Shown here: one piece after another, positions 6,256-6,919 of the stretch
How positions within the stretch are numbered: position 1 is the stretch's first letter
How the letters are laid out: each line of letters starts with the position of its first letter
Assembly (NCBI GenBank): GCA_025360685.1
Contig: JANYBR010000521.1
Span: 1-6,919 of the forward strand
From: Pseudomonadota bacterium
GTDB lineage: Bacteria; Pseudomonadota; Alphaproteobacteria; Micropepsales; Micropepsaceae
Reading direction: 5' to 3'
Length of the DNA stretch: 6,919 nt
The notes under the pieces: generated by a model
Told to the model about the DNA's origin: nothing
What the model saw: only the letters and a program-made list of their open reading frames with translations
Databases searched by the model: none
Program-made: the position numbers and the translations under genes

Positions 6256-6321
6256 CGTGCCGGGGTCGACAATCTGGCGCGGCCGTTCGCTTCTGCTAGT
6301 GTCGCCGCCGCGGAGGACTCC
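6256..6321. promoter_or_regulatory. Divergent promoter region, hydrolase / M48 protease
   Basis: Only 66 nt separate the two divergent starts, so promoters in both directions must lie here or inside the coding ends. TCGACA (6266-6271) resembles a -35 box on the plus strand and TGCTAGTGT (6293-6301) weakly resembles an extended -10, but the spacing (23 nt) is too long. No convincing promoter can be placed. Confidence 0.3.
6312..6316 (+). promoter_or_regulatory. Ribosome binding site of the M48 protease gene
   Basis: GGAGG lies 5 nt before the ATG at 6322. It is the strongest Shine-Dalgarno site before any gene in the window and fixes this start. Confidence 0.8.
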
Positions 6322-6919
6322 ATGCGTACAATTCTATCGTTCATCGCGGCAGCCATATTCGTGATCGTGGCCGCGAGCCCCGCTGCGCTGGCGCAGAGCC
6401 AGGACGCTGGGCCGTCAGCCGCGCCGACGGCCACCGTGGATGTTCATGTCCTCGCGCCACTCCTCTCCTCGACGCAACTCTCGTTCGATCCGCAAAAGGC
6501 CACGGCCGGCTATCTCGCAAAGGTCAGCGGCGCGGCTCGCGCGCGATCCGACGCCTATTTCGAGGGCGGCTATGTGCTGTTATTCGTCGATGCGGGTTAC
6601 GCCATCGCGGTGTCGGCGCTGTTGCTTTTCTCGAAATTGTCGGCCCGGATCCGAAATTTCGCGCAAGGCCGCACACGCTCGCGATTCCTCCAGGTGCCGA
6701 TCTACGTCGCGCTCTATCTCGCGCTCACCACGCTGATCACTCTGCCACTGACGATCTACGAAGGATTTTTCCGCGAACGAACCTATGGGCTTATGAACCA
6801 AACCTTCCTCTCCTGGTTCGGCGATCAGGCAATTCTGTTTGGATTGACGCTGGTGGCTGGCGTCGTCGTCCTGCCGCTGATCTACACCGCGATACGTCGG
6901 GCACGGCGCAACTGGTGGC
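6322..6919 (+). CDS. Ste24-type M48 family metallopeptidase, N-terminal part (3' end outside window)
   Basis: The frame stays open from the ATG at 6322 to the right edge, giving 199 residues. It begins with a signal-like segment (hydrophobic 4-19, likely cut at AALA|QS after residue 24) and a low-complexity linker. Transmembrane segments follow at about 83-103, 125-145 and 169-190. Between the last two lies YEGFFRERTYGL (146-157) and then MNQTF and WFGD (158-168). This is the signature of the CAAX prenyl protease 1 / Ste24 N-terminal domain that precedes the M48 catalytic domain. The zinc motif HExxH would be expected beyond the window edge and cannot be checked here. Known relatives are zinc-dependent membrane proteases; the bacterial role is probably envelope protein quality control. 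The start is fixed by GGAGG at 6312-6316. The added N-terminal signal sequence is notable because eukaryotic Ste24 starts directly with membrane helices. Confidence 0.85.
   Translation, partial: MRTILSFIAAAIFVIVAASPAALAQSQDAGPSAAPTATVDVHVLAPLLSSTQLSFDPQKATAGYLAKVSGAARARSDAYFEGGYVLLFVDAGYAIAVSALLLFSKLSARIRNFAQGRTRSRFLQVPIYVALYLALTTLITLPLTIYEGFFRERTYGLMNQTFLSWFGDQAILFGLTLVAGVVVLPLIYTAIRRARRNWW

Noticed and set aside
1..6919. CRISPR array, insertion sequence, phage, toxin-antitoxin, tRNA or rRNA
   Set aside because: No spaced direct repeats, transposase or phage motifs, cloverleaf or rRNA-like sequence were recognised, and coding genes account for nearly all the DNA.

Overview
The window is dense, GC-rich bacterial chromosome with eight protein-coding genes on both strands and almost no free intergenic DNA. 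The gene set (a complex I NDUFA9-like SDR, UppP, a short Flp pilin, MtgA, a GST-QueG pair, an ABHD10-like hydrolase, a two-Cys TPR protein and a Ste24-type M48 protease) points to an alphaproteobacterium. Sphingomonadales is the best guess, from the look of the TPR protein and the hydrolase. That placement is recognition from memory, not a search result.

Layout. 1-933 (+) is the 3' part of an NDUFA9-like Rossmann protein whose start lies left of the window. It runs tail to tail, with a 26-nt overlap, into uppP (908-1714, -). A roughly 200-nt divergent gap separates uppP from a tiny Flp-type pilin (1914-2072, +). mtgA (2098-2898, +) follows 25 nt later. A GST-family gene (2943-3587, +) and queG (3568-4695, +) overlap by 20 nt. 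queG again meets its neighbour tail to tail (14-nt overlap): a secreted TPR protein (4682-5482, -), which is translationally coupled through ATGA to the upstream alpha/beta hydrolase (5479-6255, -). A 66-nt divergent gap leads to the N-terminal part of a Ste24-like M48 protease (6322 to the right edge, +).

Functionally, uppP and mtgA belong to the same cell-wall lipid cycle: MtgA polymerises lipid II and releases undecaprenyl diphosphate, and UppP dephosphorylates it for reuse. QueG makes the last step of queuosine in tRNA. The hydrolase and TPR protein are probably one transcription unit. The remaining genes look like housekeeping or envelope functions.

I see no CRISPR array, insertion sequence, phage gene, tRNA, rRNA or defence system. 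Nothing here convincingly forms a new multi-gene system. The points most worth a second look are the start region of mtgA (8-T tract plus competing start codons), a perfect dyad just upstream of the GST start, and the isolated Flp pilin between two peptidoglycan genes.
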